From Cordilura impudica (lineage: Eukaryota > Arthropoda > Insecta > Diptera > Scathophagidae), in contig OY821518.1 in NCBI GenBank assembly GCA_963682025.1, positions 234,753,836 to 234,817,835 of the forward strand: a stretch of 64,000 nucleotides of DNA. The letters are read 5' to 3'. The position numbers were made by a program, and so were the translations under genes. The notes beneath the pieces were generated by a model that ran no database searches, had not been told where the DNA came from, and worked only from the letters and a program-made list of their open reading frames with translations. This document shows, one piece after another, positions 44,347-56,250 of this stretch. Position 1 is the first letter of the stretch; each line of letters opens with the position of its first letter.

Positions 44347-45665
44347 CAGTCGCTCACAGCTTATTTGATGCAGATAAGTTGTATATGTTTAAAAATATAT
44401 ATTTAAAAATTTTGTTCTGAAAATATAAAAACGAAATATGTGGTTTAGTTAATAATTATGCGTTATTTACATTTACAAAAAAAAAAAAAAAATATCAACT
44501 TTAAGTTCTCTAGAAACTCAAAAAACAAAAGAAGTTATAAAATTCAGGTCACAGCTTATATGATGCAATTTTAAAAAACATTAAATAAAAAGGGATTTAC
44601 TGTAATTTTTAAATTTTTTTCAATTGCTTAGTATTTAGTAGGATATCTTTTATTATCTATAATCGCTTGAAGCCTTTTCGGGACAGAGCCAACTAGCTTT
44701 TTTTATAATATGGATCTATTTTACCCCACTTTTTTTGCAACACCTTTTTTAAGTTAGATTTGTTATGGATATCGTATTTTCGAATATTTGTCTTCAGTAT
44801 TGACCACAAATTTTCAATCCCATTTAAGTCAACTGATTGTGCTAAAGTCTGAACTACATATGCGGGCATTTCCATATCAACCAAGTATGTATTAATGGTG
44901 ATTTGTGCTTACGGTCATTATTTTGGTAGAAGCGAAAGGCGTCCTCAATTTGCAATTTCGTCACTCTTTGAATTAGATTTTCTTAGAGAAGTTTCAAATA
45001 CATGTTTATATCCATATTACGATAAAGGCCAAGTTACCTACTCCATTTGAAGATATGCATGATATGCATCCCCAAACCATAGTGGCACGTAAATTGTGAG
45101 GTTTCAGCTCAGTATTAACTTTGCGCCAAATGTATGGTCTTCCATCTGGTCCAAATATATTAACTTTCACTTCATCAACAAAAATTACAGTTCTCCAAAA
45201 TGCTGGACTCTTATTTAAATGGTTTGTTTCTAGGAATTTGGCCATTAAAATCAGCGTCCCCCAATATTCTGTGAATTGTTTCAGGATGGCATGTCTTTCC
45301 TAAATATTTTTCGGCCATAAGTCAGCTTCGGTGCGCTTGTTGCTGGATTTATACAAATTTGTTGCACTAACTACTTAGAATCACTTTCACTAAAAATTTT
45401 ATTTGGAGCTTGTCTAGCCTTGTTTTCAACACGATTCTCACCTATGTAAATAGCGTTTTATATGCTGAACTGTTGAAGAGCTACATTTTTCAGTTTCTTG
45501 AGAGCACAAAGCACATTTTTGTTTTTGTTTTTTTGTTAAATAAATTAAAACACTATAATGTACTAAACCACATTCTTTGTTTTTGAATTCTTAGAACAAA
45601 ATTTTTAAATATGTAAAGGTTTTTGAAAAAACTTATCTGCATCAAATAAATGAATAAATACTTAA
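44347..45665 (-). pseudogene. Tc1-like transposase and element, degenerate
   Basis: DD34E-type cut-and-paste transposase remnant. On the minus strand: VIFVDEVKVNIFGPDGRPYI with the first catalytic Asp, ATMVWGCISCISSNGVGNLA, then FRFYQNNDRKHKSPL with the second Asp, and after a frameshift LAQSVDLNGIENLWSILK with the Glu, about 34 residues later as expected. The N-terminal DNA-binding half is unreadable. The left end CAGTCGCTCACAGCTTATTT after TA and the right end share the inverted TTATTTGATGCAGATAAGTT; the outermost right bases have diverged. A second CACAGCTTATATGATGCA lies 200 bp inside the left end, a subterminal repeat. Confidence 0.8.
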
Positions 45666-45897
45666 TTTGGCATAATTTTTATTGCTTTTTTTCAGTTCAC
45701 GTTGTGACCTAGATCTATGCACGTCGTTCTGTCGCATGTTAAGTAAATTATAATTTCAGTCGGTTGTGAACAATTGGTAAAACTGAGACTTCTATCAACT
45801 CACAAAATAACGTGATGAAGAAGGCAAAAGTTAGTAACGGTAGTACCGTAAATAAAACAAATTACTTTCAACCTTTGCAAACATTGGAAATTGAAAA

Positions 45898-46677
45898 CAA
45901 GTAAGAAAATTATAGTCGGTCTAGACCGACTATATGATACCCTATACCATGCGTTTAGAAACCCTATCTCTTAGGCCCAACTAACTGGACATAGAAAATA
46001 AACAAAAACCAAATTTGAGTGGGATTTTTATTAATTTTTTTGGCTGCAGATATGAAAAAGTTCATATCGGATGCTATATCTATATAAGGACTAGGTCCAA
46101 AAATGGACCGATCCTGATCATGTTTGGTAAAGTCTCTTGTATTTTGCAAAAATATATACAAACAAAATTTGAGAAGAATCAGTGCAATATTTTTGTTTTT
46201 TTAATAGATTTAAGTGAAGATCGGGAAGCAGCTCTATATGGGGTCAAAGGGACCATTTTTGGACTACTCATTAGCGGATGTAATGAACGTATACAAACCC
46301 AATTTGAGTAAGATCTATATGACAATTTGGATCTTATGGCAATTTATGTCGATTTCATATGGGTAATTTGTATAGGGGCTAGGTCTGAACATGGACCGAT
46401 TCTCATCAATTTCAATAGCGTTCATCCCATGGCCGATAGAAGCTTATGTACCAAATTTCATCAAAATATATTCATATTTGCGACCTGCAGTTTGATTACA
46501 AGGTTTACATGGACACACAGACGGACGGACGGACGGACGGACATTGTTAAATCAACTCAGAAAGTGATTCTGATTCGATCGGTATAATTAAAGATGGGTC
46601 TAGGTCAAATATGTTTGGTTGTTACAAACAGCAGCACAAAGTCATTATACCCAAACCACATAGTGGTATAGGGTATA
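45898..46677 (-). mobile_element. INE-1-like element A8
   Basis: Full-length: plus-strand CAAGTAAGAAAATTATAGTC at the left, GGTCTAGACC palindrome, five GGAC units near 46520, and GTGGTATAGGGTATA at the right. The jockey-type LINE begins at its right end. Confidence 0.85.
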
Positions 46678-47645
46678 ATGACAAAGAGATTGTTCTTCAA
46701 AAAATTGTCAAGAGTGTCGTTCCTCCTATTACTCTTCTAAAATGCAAACTAGAAGAAATAAAAGAGTTATGTGAAACCAATAACATTACTGGTTATGCAT
46801 TGAAAAAAATATCAATAGGATTAAAATTATTCTTTAACACCCAAGAAGATTATGATAAAATCATCCCAATTATAGATGACTAATATGAATATTTTACCTA
46901 CACCAGTAAAAGCCAGCGCAATTATAAGGCCTTATTATTTGGTTTAGATAAAATTGACCCTAAAGCTCTGAAAGCCAAATTGACTGATCTAGGCCTTCAG
47001 TGTCAGTATGTTAAACTAGTTCAAAGAACTGGTCAGTTTAATAAAGAACAAATTATTTATGTTGTTCACATTAAACGTCAATCGATTACTGTAAAGGAAC
47101 TTAGAAAAAGTTTTTCAAATATTGATTATATCAGAGTAAGTTGGGATTATGTAAGATCTCATAAAAATAAAATCTCTCAATGTTATAATTGCCAAATGTT
47201 TGGCCATGGATCATCTCGATGCAAAGTCAAAACCTTCTGTTCCAAGTGTGCAGGGCAACATAAGACAGAAGTTTGTACAGATGAAGCAATTAAATGTGCC
47301 AACTGTAATGGGCCACATAAATCAAATTCACCTCAGTGTCCTAGCAGACAAAATTTCATTCAAATTAAGAAACGTTTTTCTCCTCAAAAAAGTAACTCTC
47401 GCAGACCAGCATCAAGCTAACTACAATCAATGCTTTCCGAATTCACTTCGCCAGGGACCGGCGCAACCCACTTTAAACTGGAACCAAAAAAATTTCAATA
47501 ATAGCCCAAAAAATAACAATCCCTTTTCATTAGAAGAAATTCAAAATCTAACTTTGGAGCTTATAGACAAATTAAAAAACTGCCAATCAAAAGCTGATCA
47601 ATTTCAAGTGATCACTAGTTTGGCATGTAAATTTTTATATGAGTG
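46678..47645 (+). pseudogene. Jockey-type ORF1 (Gag-like RNA-binding protein)
   Basis: Would bind the element RNA. The first part (to 46882, IPIIDD) ends in one in-frame TAA, after which the frame continues YEYFTYTSKSQRNYKALLFG. From 46980 comes a long stretch ending in three CCHC-type knuckles: QCYNCQMFGHGSSRCK, FCSKCAGQHKTEVC and KCANCNGPHKSNSPQC. A frameshift near 47410 leads to the C-terminus NPFSLEEIQNLTLELIDKLK, LACKFLYE-stop at 47645. The order (basic N-part, PRE-type domain, three knuckles, LEEI..LT tail) is that of the jockey clade. Confidence 0.8.
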
Positions 47646-50178
47646 AATCGCTAAATATAATATCATGGAATGCCAGGGGTATTTGAAATAAAAAGGAAGA
47701 GTTCTTCAATTTTTTAATCACTAATAATATCCATGTCTGTTTGCTAACTGAGACATGGTTAACTTAAAAAATATCAATTAAACATAATGCATTCCACTGT
47801 TATCGATATGACAGAGTTGGTTCAAGGGGGGGTGGTGCCGCTGTTGTTATAAGAAGAAATCTCAATCATCAAGTTTTACCAGTAATAAATACTCAGCTCA
47901 TTGAAAATGTTGTGATTAAACTGGTTACAAATAATGGCTTCGTTAATATATTTTCTTGCTACTTTCCCGGTGGAACTGCTGGCAGAGACAATTCAAGAAA
48001 AACTAAGTTTGCTTCAGACATAAACAAGCTTACAAACAACAGCAACATGTATATATTAGGTGGTGGTCTTAACTGTAGGCATCAAGAATGGGGTTGCAGC
48101 AGATCAAATTGCTGGCGCAACATATTATTTGAAAAACTAACAACTCGAAATATTTTTATAAAATATCCAGCTGACCCAACACACATACCAACGTCATCAA
48201 GAAGTCAACCTTCCACTCTTGATTATTTTTTAACAAACACACCGCAAATATTATCGGCAGCAGTAGTATTAAATAATTTAAGCTCGGACCATCTTCCTGC
48301 TAAAACTTCTCTGAACTTCAGATTCAAAAGCCAGGAAAACTACAAGCTGGTTTATTCAAAAACTAACTGGAAAAGATACACATAAAACATAAATGATTCT
48401 CTTAGAAATCTAAAAATATTATTGACGAAATGATAACATTTTTAAACAATGCTATTAAAAACGCCATAGATGTTAGTGTACCAAAAAAAGAAACAACAAT
48501 TTACCATAAATCGTTTCCAATACAAAGAAAAAATTTCATTACGTCCAGAAATTGGAATAATCATCTGGCAACTCTAGAAAAAGGTTCTTCCCCCTTTTGG
48601 AACATCACAAAAGTTATAAAGAAGAAATCAAAACAAATACCAACGTTGATAAGCAACAGTACTCAATATGCTTCATGTATAGAAAAATGCAACATACTAG
48701 CTGAAACATTCAAAATGAATAATTCATACTCAGTAAATTTAAGCGATTCTGAAACAATACATGATGTTAACAACTGTATTCAGCATCTAGAAACTGATAC
48801 CTATAATGATTACCCTGATCTGGAAATAGCAGAACCTGACTTAAAAAATATTATTAAAAAACTAAAAAATAAAAAAGCACCAGGTAATGATAAAATTAAT
48901 AATAAGTGCATTAAAAATCTCCCTAATAATGGTATAAAATTACTCTCGTCAATACTTAACTCGTGTTTAAAAAACGCTTATTTTCCAAACTGTTGGAAAG
49001 AAGCTATTGTTATACCCATCGCCAAACCTAATAAGCCTAGCAACTCTCCACAATCTTATCGCCCAATTAGCCTTCTACCATCCGTTAGTAAGTTGCTGGA
49101 AAAAGTTATTAAAAATAAATTATGCTCATTTATTGATGATAATAATATATTGCCAAACCAACAGTTTGGATTTAGAAATGGCCTCAACACATCTCATGCT
49201 TTACTTAGAATCAAAAACACAATCAAATTAAATTTTATTAACGGAAAATCAACGGGTATGGTGTTATTAGATGTAAAAGCAGCATTTGATTCTGTTTGGC
49301 ATGATGCCCTTGTTTTTAAAATGACAAATTTCAACTTCCCCACCCCTCTCATAAAAATAATAAAAAGTTTTTTAAAAAATCGTGAGTACAGAGTTCATAT
49401 TGGCAAATGTTTCTCCAATAAAGTGGGTGTTACAGCTGGTTGCCCACAGGGTTCCTGCTTATCACCCATTCTCTACAACATATACACATCAGATTTTCCA
49501 GTTTTTCAACACTCCACAACGTCTATATTTGCTGACGATACAGCCTTACTATGTTTGGGAGTCTTAGCGGAAGATATATTTATTAATCTTCAATCATCAT
49601 TAACTATTTTTCGAAATTATTTCACTAAATGGAAAATCATCATAAATAGCTCTAAAACTCAAGCTATATATTTTACAAGAAAAAGAAAAGACTGTTATAT
49701 TCCTCAACATTCTTTACGTTTTGAAACAAGCAATATTTCTTGGGAGCCTAAAGTTAAATATATAGGTGTTATCTTAGATTCAAAATTTAACTTTAAAGAA
49801 CATGTTGCTTATGTCATCGATAAAATAAATATAGCCAAGAGAATACTTTTTCCTTTTATCAATAAAAAATCCAAACTTAGTCGAGAAAACAAAATTATTA
49901 TGCTTAAGGTCAAATTTCATTCAATAATGTTTTACGGGGCTCCAGTTTGGGCAACCATAGCAAAATGTCATATAAAAAACTTACAAATCGCGCAAAATAA
50001 GTTACTAAAAATGATGTATGACCTGCCATGGCATTTCTCTACTAGAAGATTGCATAATATAAACAGCATCGAAATGGTGGACGTGAAGATACAATGGCTT
50101 AAACTTAATTTCGACCAAAGATGTCAAATATCACAATATCAGCATATCAGTAATATCATGGTAGCACCTTTAGACTAG
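47643..50178 (+). pseudogene. Jockey-type ORF2 (APE endonuclease and reverse transcriptase)
   Basis: The endonuclease starts NIISWNARGI, with stops after GI and after TETWLT, then GSRGGGAAVVIRRN, a long open part from 47912, LGGGLNCRHQEWG (where the usual GDFN Asp/Asn is altered), STLDYFLTN and LSSDHLP. A stop and frameshift near 48385-48430 precede a 582-codon RT frame: IIKKLKNKKAPGNDKINNK, PKPNK-like AKPNKPSNSPQSYRPISLLP, QQFGFRNGLNTSHALLRI, VLLDVKAAFDSVWHD, AGCPQGSCLSPILYNIY and the catalytic FADDTA at about residue 367. The C-terminal VKYIGVILDSKFNF and MMYDLPWH segments are jockey-like. RT itself is intact; the endonuclease is not. Confidence 0.85.
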
Positions 50179-50399
50179 TTTATTTTTAAGTTTATTTTAT
50201 CTTTACAAATTTTCTTTTTTTTTTTTTTCTTAAAGAGTTTTTTTTATATAATTTTTCTCTAGATCTTAACTGTTAATTATTTCTAATTAATTTAATCAAA
50301 AAATTATTATTATAAACTCTCTACATTATTTAAAACACATTTATAAATTCCTGTACATATTATCATAAATAATCGAATTGAATTGCTTTTTGAGTGAAT

Positions 50400-50655
50400 A
50401 TTTATATAGAGAATATTGACTAATTTTTGACCATTTTTTTCTTCGAATATTTTTCATATTTTTTTTTTTGAAAATTTTTCATATTTTTGGGCAACATTTA
50501 TTATTTTTGGACGATTTTTCACTTTTTTCCCCCCCCCCATTTTTCATATTTTTTGGGCAAAATTTCATATTTTTGTTTTGGCGATTTTTCAGTTTTTCAA
50601 GTCATTTTTCATTGGGCCATTTTATTTTATTTTTTTTTTGATTTTTCATTGGGTG
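50400..50655. repeat. T-rich low-complexity stretch with TTTTTCATATTTTTGG words
   Basis: Quasi-tandem ATTTTTCATATTTTTGGGC and GATTTTTCA words and a C10 run at 50530-50539. It is the reverse-complement type of the AAAAATCGCCAAA words at 14957-15725. Not coding. Confidence 0.6.
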
Positions 50656-50659
50656 ATAT

Positions 50660-50958
50660 TTCCTAGAGCCGCGTGATGATATTAAAAAGTCCATATCCGA
50701 TGTTATTTGTACATGGGGCATAGGTCAAAAATGGACCGATCATGACCTTATTTATTAAGGTAACTTACTTTTCTCAAAAACGTAAACGAAATTTAAAAAA
50801 ATGTTGTGCAATATTTTTTTTGTTAAAGATTTTTCCGATCTGCAGCTTTATATAGGGACTATGACTAAAAATGGTCCAACAGAGTTAATTTTTGACTACT
50901 TTTTAGTGGCCATAATACAAAAACATACGCACACCAAAATTTATCGATTTTTATATAT
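50660..50958 (-). repeat. Degenerate INE-1-like element, left part
   Basis: TTAAAAAGTCCATATCCGAT, GGTCAAAAATGGACCGATCA, GGGACTATGACTAAAAATGG and CACACCAAAATTTATCG follow the order of A4. It is interrupted at 50958 by the long-TIR transposon and continues at 53766. Confidence 0.65.
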
Positions 50959-51531
50959 GGGGGATTTCATGTCAAGTGCACCAACTTTTGAAACCGATGT
51001 CCTCCGCTCCTGATGAAATTTGCACCAAGGTTAGTCCTATTGGATAGTAGTTTAGACACAATTTTTCAACAAGATCGGTCCAGATCTCTCTGAGTTAGAG
51101 GGGATGAAAATTTGATATTTTGGCCAAACAGGTGTTTTTTCTCATCCATGTAACTTATTACCTATTGTTCTTAGAAAATTTTCTCCCAAAGAGCTTAGAT
51201 AGCTATTTCTTCAATATTTCAGAAAAAAATAATTAAAAAAAAAAAAATTTTTTTTGGACTTTTTTTTGCTAAATTAAAGCAGTTTTTGCCTTTTTTCAAA
51301 AAGGGCATTTTTTTTCATAAGAAAGCTTAGGATTTTTTCTTTAAGAGCTTTTTGGTCGCTTAGTGGGATGGGAGTGGGATATCTATCAAAATAAATGTTT
51401 TGTAACTCAAAACAACGGTTTTTCAATTTTTCACATATGCACTATTTTTCCTATTTGTGTCTAAAACCTTACAAATAAAACTTATACTGAGAAACTAGAA
51501 AAACTGAACTTTCCGAAGGTATATAACATAC
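50959..51531. repeat. Left long terminal inverted repeat
   Basis: About 573 bp, inverse of 53183-53765 with scattered mismatches and small indels, chiefly in A/T homopolymers. It contains a near-palindromic AAGCAGTTTTTGCC-type stretch and CCCACTAAGCGACC-like sequence (inverse). Confidence 0.85.
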
Positions 51532-51842
51532 CTAACTAAAATTTTATACCCTCGATACTGTAATACCCAGAATATGTTAACCTCAAGGAAAAAATCGCCT
51601 TTTTTCTATAGAAATGTTGAAAAATTATTATCTTTTATTTATTTTTAATAATAATTAAATTAATATATAATAATAAAAATATTAAAAATAAAAAGATAAA
51701 TAATTTATTAAAATTTGATATTAACTGCATTAGATCCATTTATATCATAACTATTTTTATACTCAATTTATTGTAGCTGATGAAGTATTTAAGTCTTCTA
51801 ATTTTTAAATACCCAGTCTTTCATCCAGCTTTTTTGTCGCCT

Positions 51843-53158
51843 TTATTTACTGCGTTTTTTTGTCAATCCTTTCTTGGCGTTACTAGGTTCGGCTGTTGAT
51901 TTCGCTACTGGTTTATTTGTTGTCTTTGGAAAGAAATCGCATTGAATAGAGGCAGAAAACTTTTTCAACTTGAGTCTTCCATCGACAAGCGGTATAATAG
52001 CATGGTATTGAGCGGTGCCATCGATTGTTACCGCAGCATCGAATCTGCTCTTCAGTGTTTTCAATGTTTCCTGATGATCCTCTTTGCTACTAAAAACTAT
52101 TTTAGTTTCTTTACAATAACTCTTTGCCCAATGGAATAAAGCAGTCGCATCTAAGATGCGATCTTGATGAGAGTACTGGAGGCTATACTTCACTGCATTT
52201 CTTTTAAGGTTTGCTCCAATACCATCACATGCTCCTTTACCATGAGCAGTAGGATAAAAATGCCACTCAGCTGGCATTCCAAAATCTTTTTCATGGGCCA
52301 TAAGATTTGCCAAGCTACTTTTGTTTTTAAAATGTTGACGAGCTCCGTCCGAAACGTAGTATACCATCTTTACTGTAAATTTAGATTTTAGATATTTTAG
52401 TATTATCTTCTGGTACTCATAAACTGCAACGGTATAATGTTTTAAATCGTCGGATATGATTGCCATACTTTTGTGTTCCAGTTTTTTATCTTTCATGTAG
52501 TAAATAACTACTGTGAATATAGTTGCTTGGTCGTTATTGAAGTGGAATGCTTGTATGGCATCTTGAAGAACATATTTATAGTTTTCTGCGAAATCATATG
52601 AAATAACGAATTCACCAGACTTCAAATGTATCTTCAAATCCTTGAAGAATGACCATTGCTCTTTGACTAAAAAGTCATGGGTTCTCAAGTTAGCAATCCT
52701 GTACACATTTCTTCCACAAAATCATCCACATTTAAAATGATTGTTTTCAATGTGCATCTGTCAGTCTGAATCCAAGAATCAAATTTGACCTCCTCTATAT
52801 ATTCTCGATCTAAAGAGTTGATTAAATTTTCTTTGATGAATGTGGTTTTCGGGCAATTGGTACATTCACCTAAGTGGCAAGAAGTTGTTGCATTAGGACA
52901 CATAGTCAATTTAAGGCAATCGCGGTAATCGTGTAAATCTTCTGCCGAATCATCTGTTAAATACTTTAAGTTGATTTCCTTCAACATCAGTTTAACATTT
53001 TCATGGTAAATGCAAACGCATACTGTGTGAGTTCCGCTGCTTTCTGCCAAAACGCAATGTTTTGGCCTCATTTGGGTTAATTTTGTGAAGCCAATTCTAA
53101 CATCCTCGTGTTCAGATTGAAATGTTGCAAATAACTCTTTCAGGTTACAGATAACCAT
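51843..53158 (-). pseudogene. Transposase-like protein with HGKGACDGIG motif, one frameshift
   Basis: Two overlapping minus-strand frames, 53158-52685 (157 aa) and 52706-51843 (287 aa), read as one protein of about 440 residues broken by a 1- or 2-base indel near 52700. Part one has a Cys-rich segment (LTMCPNATTSCHLGECTNCP). Part two has FVISYDFAENYKYVLQDAIQ (Asp38), FHFNNDQATIFTVVIYY, AIISDDLKHYTVAVYEYQ, VYYVSDGARQHFKNK (Asp120), and MPAEWHFYPTAHGKGACDGI (Asp161), then a Lys-rich tail. I recall similar uncharacterised proteins in insects and cnidarians; the spaced acidic residues inside long TIRs suggest a DDE-type transposase, but the superfamily is not settled. Confidence 0.7.
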
Positions 53159-53182
53159 TCTCTTCTGTTATGTTATGAAGGC

Positions 53183-53765
53183 ATGTTACATACGTTCGGA
53201 AAGTTTAATTTGTCTAGTTTCTCAGTATAAGTTTTATTTGTAAGGTTTTTCACACAAATAGGAAAAAATTCAAAATAGGGCATTTGTGAAAAATTGAAAA
53301 ACCGTTGTCTTGAGTTACAAAACATTTATTTTGATAGATATCCCACTCCCATCCCACTAAGTGACCAAAAAGCTCTTAAAGGAAAAATCCTAAGCTTTCT
53401 TATGAAAAAAAAAAAAAATGCCCTTTTTGAAAAAAAGGCAAAAAATGCTTTAATTTAGCAAAAAAAAGTCTAATTTTTTTTTTTTTTTTTAAGTTTTTTT
53501 TCCGAAATACTGAAGAAATAGCTATCTAAACTATTTGGGAGAAAATTTTCTAAGAACAATAGGTAATAAGTTACATGGATGAGAAAAAACACCTGTTTGT
53601 CCAAAATGTCAAATTTTGATCCCCTCTAACTCAGAGAGATCTGGACCGATCTTATTGAAAAATTGTGTCTAAACTACTATCCAATAGGACTAACCTTGGT
53701 GCAAATTTCATCCCGATCGGAAGACATCGGTTTCAAAAGTTGGTGCACTTGACATGAAATCCCCC
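53183..53765. repeat. Right long terminal inverted repeat
   Basis: Inverse of 50959-51531. The transposase frame begins about 25 bp inside its inner edge, so the promoter would lie in the repeat. Confidence 0.85.
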
Positions 53766-54370
53766 ATATATATATTTATATGTATGATAATCTTGACCTT
53801 GTGTGTATTATATCTACAAATTATTGATCCAAATGAAATTTGCCATATTTACTTAAATTACTTAAAAGAATGACAAATTTAGTCCAATTCGTCTTATTTA
53901 TTATTTGGACACACATATGCGAGCAAGTCACTGTACTCAGTATGGTTTTGATTTAAACATTTTTGGATTTAGTCCCAATAGAGTTATCAAATCCAATATA
54001 AACTTAAATAAACTTAAGTTTGCACAGCATTTTTTCACAAACAATTTTTTGCAGCTCGAATTAAGGATGATCGTTATCGTTAGCTTTCGAATTAAGGATG
54101 ATCGTTATCGAAATTATAAAATCTGTTAATTTGCTGAACTGACCGGCATTTATCGACCGACATCAATAATCATACGAATCAAAAAATCAAAAAAATCATA
54201 AAGTCCCATATAAACGAACCCCAATAGGTTCATTGAAATCCATCTTACCATATTATTTTCAAAATTGCTTAGAATATGTTTTGGACTAATGAACTCACTT
54301 AGTATGAATAGGATCTGACCGTTTTTGAGACCAGGCCGTGGTGCAAGATATCCTTTATGCGGCCTAGATT
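53766..54370 (-). repeat. Degenerate INE-1-like element, right part
   Basis: Continues the repeat interrupted at 50958: TGTATGATAATCTTGACCTT resembles TGTATGATAATTTGGATCTT of A7. Further pieces near 53940-54350 (TTTAGTCCCAATAGAGTTAT, TAGGATCTGACCG) are weak. A 23-bp word CGAATTAAGGATGATCG... is directly repeated at 54057-54115. Confidence 0.45.
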
Positions 54371-54779
54371 GTTTGTAACCTGGTAGTTTTTTTTTAGCTT
54401 TTCTTAATTAAATTGAAGAAAAAGCAATAAAAACATAAACTTTAGAGTGTTTAATTGTAAAACATATTTTTGTTAAAGTAAAATCAGCAGAGTTTAATTA
54501 TTTTTGTTTTATTTAAACAACCATTTCAACATTATTTTACGGTTGTACTTTTTTCTACTTGAAACACAACACCCTCTTAGCTAGACCATGCAAACACACG
54601 TACAGTGGATAACAAAAAAAAAAAACTCATGCCGGCAATATTTTATTGTGTTTCAAACAAAACGTCGTTTCCTTCACTATGATATCAAAGATACTTCAAA
54701 TAGTAGGATATCATCCCCAAATCTGAAATCTGCTTTAAGGAAGAAATTTCATGGTCTCCAAATTAAGTTTCATTTAGCC
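54371..54779. other. Unassigned interval
   Basis: A/T-rich, no recognised feature. Confidence 0.4.
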
Positions 54780-55600
54780 ATTACCAAAAATTATTTGACC
54801 TAGACGTAACTTATTATACCGCTTGACTCAGAATCACTTTCCGAATCGATTTAGCGATGTCCGTCCGTCCGTTTCTCCGTCCTTTTTTATGTCCATGTAA
54901 ACTTTTAATCAAATACAGGCGGAAGATCGTGAAGCAGCCTTACATGGGGGCTATGACTAAGCATTGTCCTACGAGATTTATTTATAGACTACTAATTATT
55001 AGATTTAATAAACACACACAAACCAAAATTTTCCAATTTAATACGGAGTCATTTGTGTGGTGACTAGGTCTGAACACGCACCGATTCTGAGTGATTTCAA
55101 TATCATTTTTTCTGTGATTGTTGAAAGCTTACATACTGAATTACGTCAAAATATATTCATATTTGCGACCTGTAGTTTGATTACAAGGTTGACATGAATA
55201 CACAGACAGACGGACGGATCTTGCTAAATTGACTCAAGAAATATTTCTGAGTCGATCTGTCAATCAGCTGGGTTTAGGTGAAATATTTCTAACATAGAGA
55301 TATCTATACCAGATAGCAGTACAGGATATAATTATTGCACAGATCTTTCATATATATGGTTTGTATATGTTTTTGTAAAAAATGAGTTACTTTACCAAAT
55401 GTGATCCATTTTTCGGCCTAGTCCCCATATAAATATAGTATCCGACATGAACGTTTTCGAACCTGCAGGCAAAAAAAAAATAAATATCCACACAGTTTTC
55501 GTTTATGCTTATTTCCTATACTCAGTTAGTTGAACCTAAGATCAGTTCACTAAACGCAGGGTATAGGGTATCGCATAGTTGGTTAAGACCACATATTCAT
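54780..55600. repeat. Rearranged degenerate INE-1-like copies
   Basis: Starts in plus orientation (TTATTTGACCTAGACGTAAC, GATGTCCGTCCGTCCGTTTC), switches at about 54920 to the inverse orientation (GATCGTGAAGCAGCCTTACA ... CACAGACAGACGGACGGAT), then returns to plus at about 55340 (TTTACCAAATGTGATCC, CCTAGTCCCCATATAAATAT, GGGTATAGGGTATCGCATAG). It appears to be two or three fragments joined. Confidence 0.7.
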
Positions 55601-55689
55601 ACGTCCTATGCACTCCATGTACACTTAGGCATAGGCCGAGTATTTTAATACACGCACACACGACACTCTGCACCAAGCACTACAAAATT

Positions 55690-56250
55690 CATGAACAATT
55701 TTTTTTTAGTTTTTTGTTGTTTTTTCTTGCAAAGCAAGAACACTTTCGTATGCTTTGTTGGTACAAATTAGCGACCGAGATATTCAATGTAGATTTTGTT
55801 ATTGTCTAACATATGATTCCGTTTTACAATAGTTTTCAGCTGTGAATTAAAAGGCAGTTGGAAAAATCAGTCTAAGTCTTAAGTTTAAAATTCAAATTAT
55901 TACTTTACAAAATGTGGTAGTAGTATTCAGACGTGAAGTGGGAAAGTGATTTTTTTTCACTTATAACTTTAAGGCTGCAGCAGAATGTTTGATGTGCTTT
56001 CAAACTATTCAGACTAAGACAAAATATCATATTGAAAAGCATTTGAAGACATTTCATTTCAGATAAAATTTCATTAAAAGTATGAAAATAATTTGTTTTC
56101 TTTATACGTATTAGTGTTTGCACTATCGTAAGAAACTTGTGAGTCTAGACCGTTTTTATATTTGTTTTGTAATTAATTATAAGTTTCTTAATTTCAGATT
56201 GTGCAAAATTACAGAAAGAAATAACCGCAGCATAAATGTAAAACATGTAA
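55690..56250 (+). repeat. Composite Helitron fragment, degenerate
   Basis: ATTCAATGTAGATTTTGTTA, TTGTCTAACATATGATTCCG, CAGACGTGAAGTGGGAAAGT and TTTTTTTCACTTATAAC match composite Helitron H2 at about 23960-24140. No termini seen. Confidence 0.65.

Larger units (their letters stand above)
46678..50400 (+). mobile_element. Jockey-type LINE, nearly full length
   Basis: Non-LTR retrotransposon with ORF1 (zinc-knuckle protein) and ORF2 (endonuclease plus RT). It starts abruptly within ORF1 at the edge of INE-1-like A8, so the 5' end is truncated. The 3' end is not marked by a clear poly(A); T-rich sequence follows 50178 and the element probably stops near 50380-50400. Several stops and frameshifts make it inactive. 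Confidence 0.8.
50959..53765 (-). mobile_element. DNA transposon with ~575-bp terminal inverted repeats
   Basis: 2,807 bp. The left end GGGGGATTTCATGTCAAGTG and the right end (its exact inverse, ending CCCCC at 53765) open inverted repeats that run to about 51531 and back from about 53183. Matching landmarks in both are ATCTCTCTGAGTTAGAGGGG, CATGTAACTTATTACC, TTAGAAAATTTTCTCCCAAA and ACCTTACAAATAAAACTTAT. The flanks are ATAT-rich on both sides, so a target duplication of four to six bases (ATAT type) is possible. The interior encodes one transposase-like protein with a single frameshift. It inserted into a degenerate INE-1-like repeat. Confidence 0.85.

Noticed and set aside
53160..53192. Intron upstream of the long-TIR transposase (GTATGT...ACAG on the minus strand)
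   Set aside because: It would be about 30 nt, too short for a fly intron, and falls at the inner edge of the inverted repeat.
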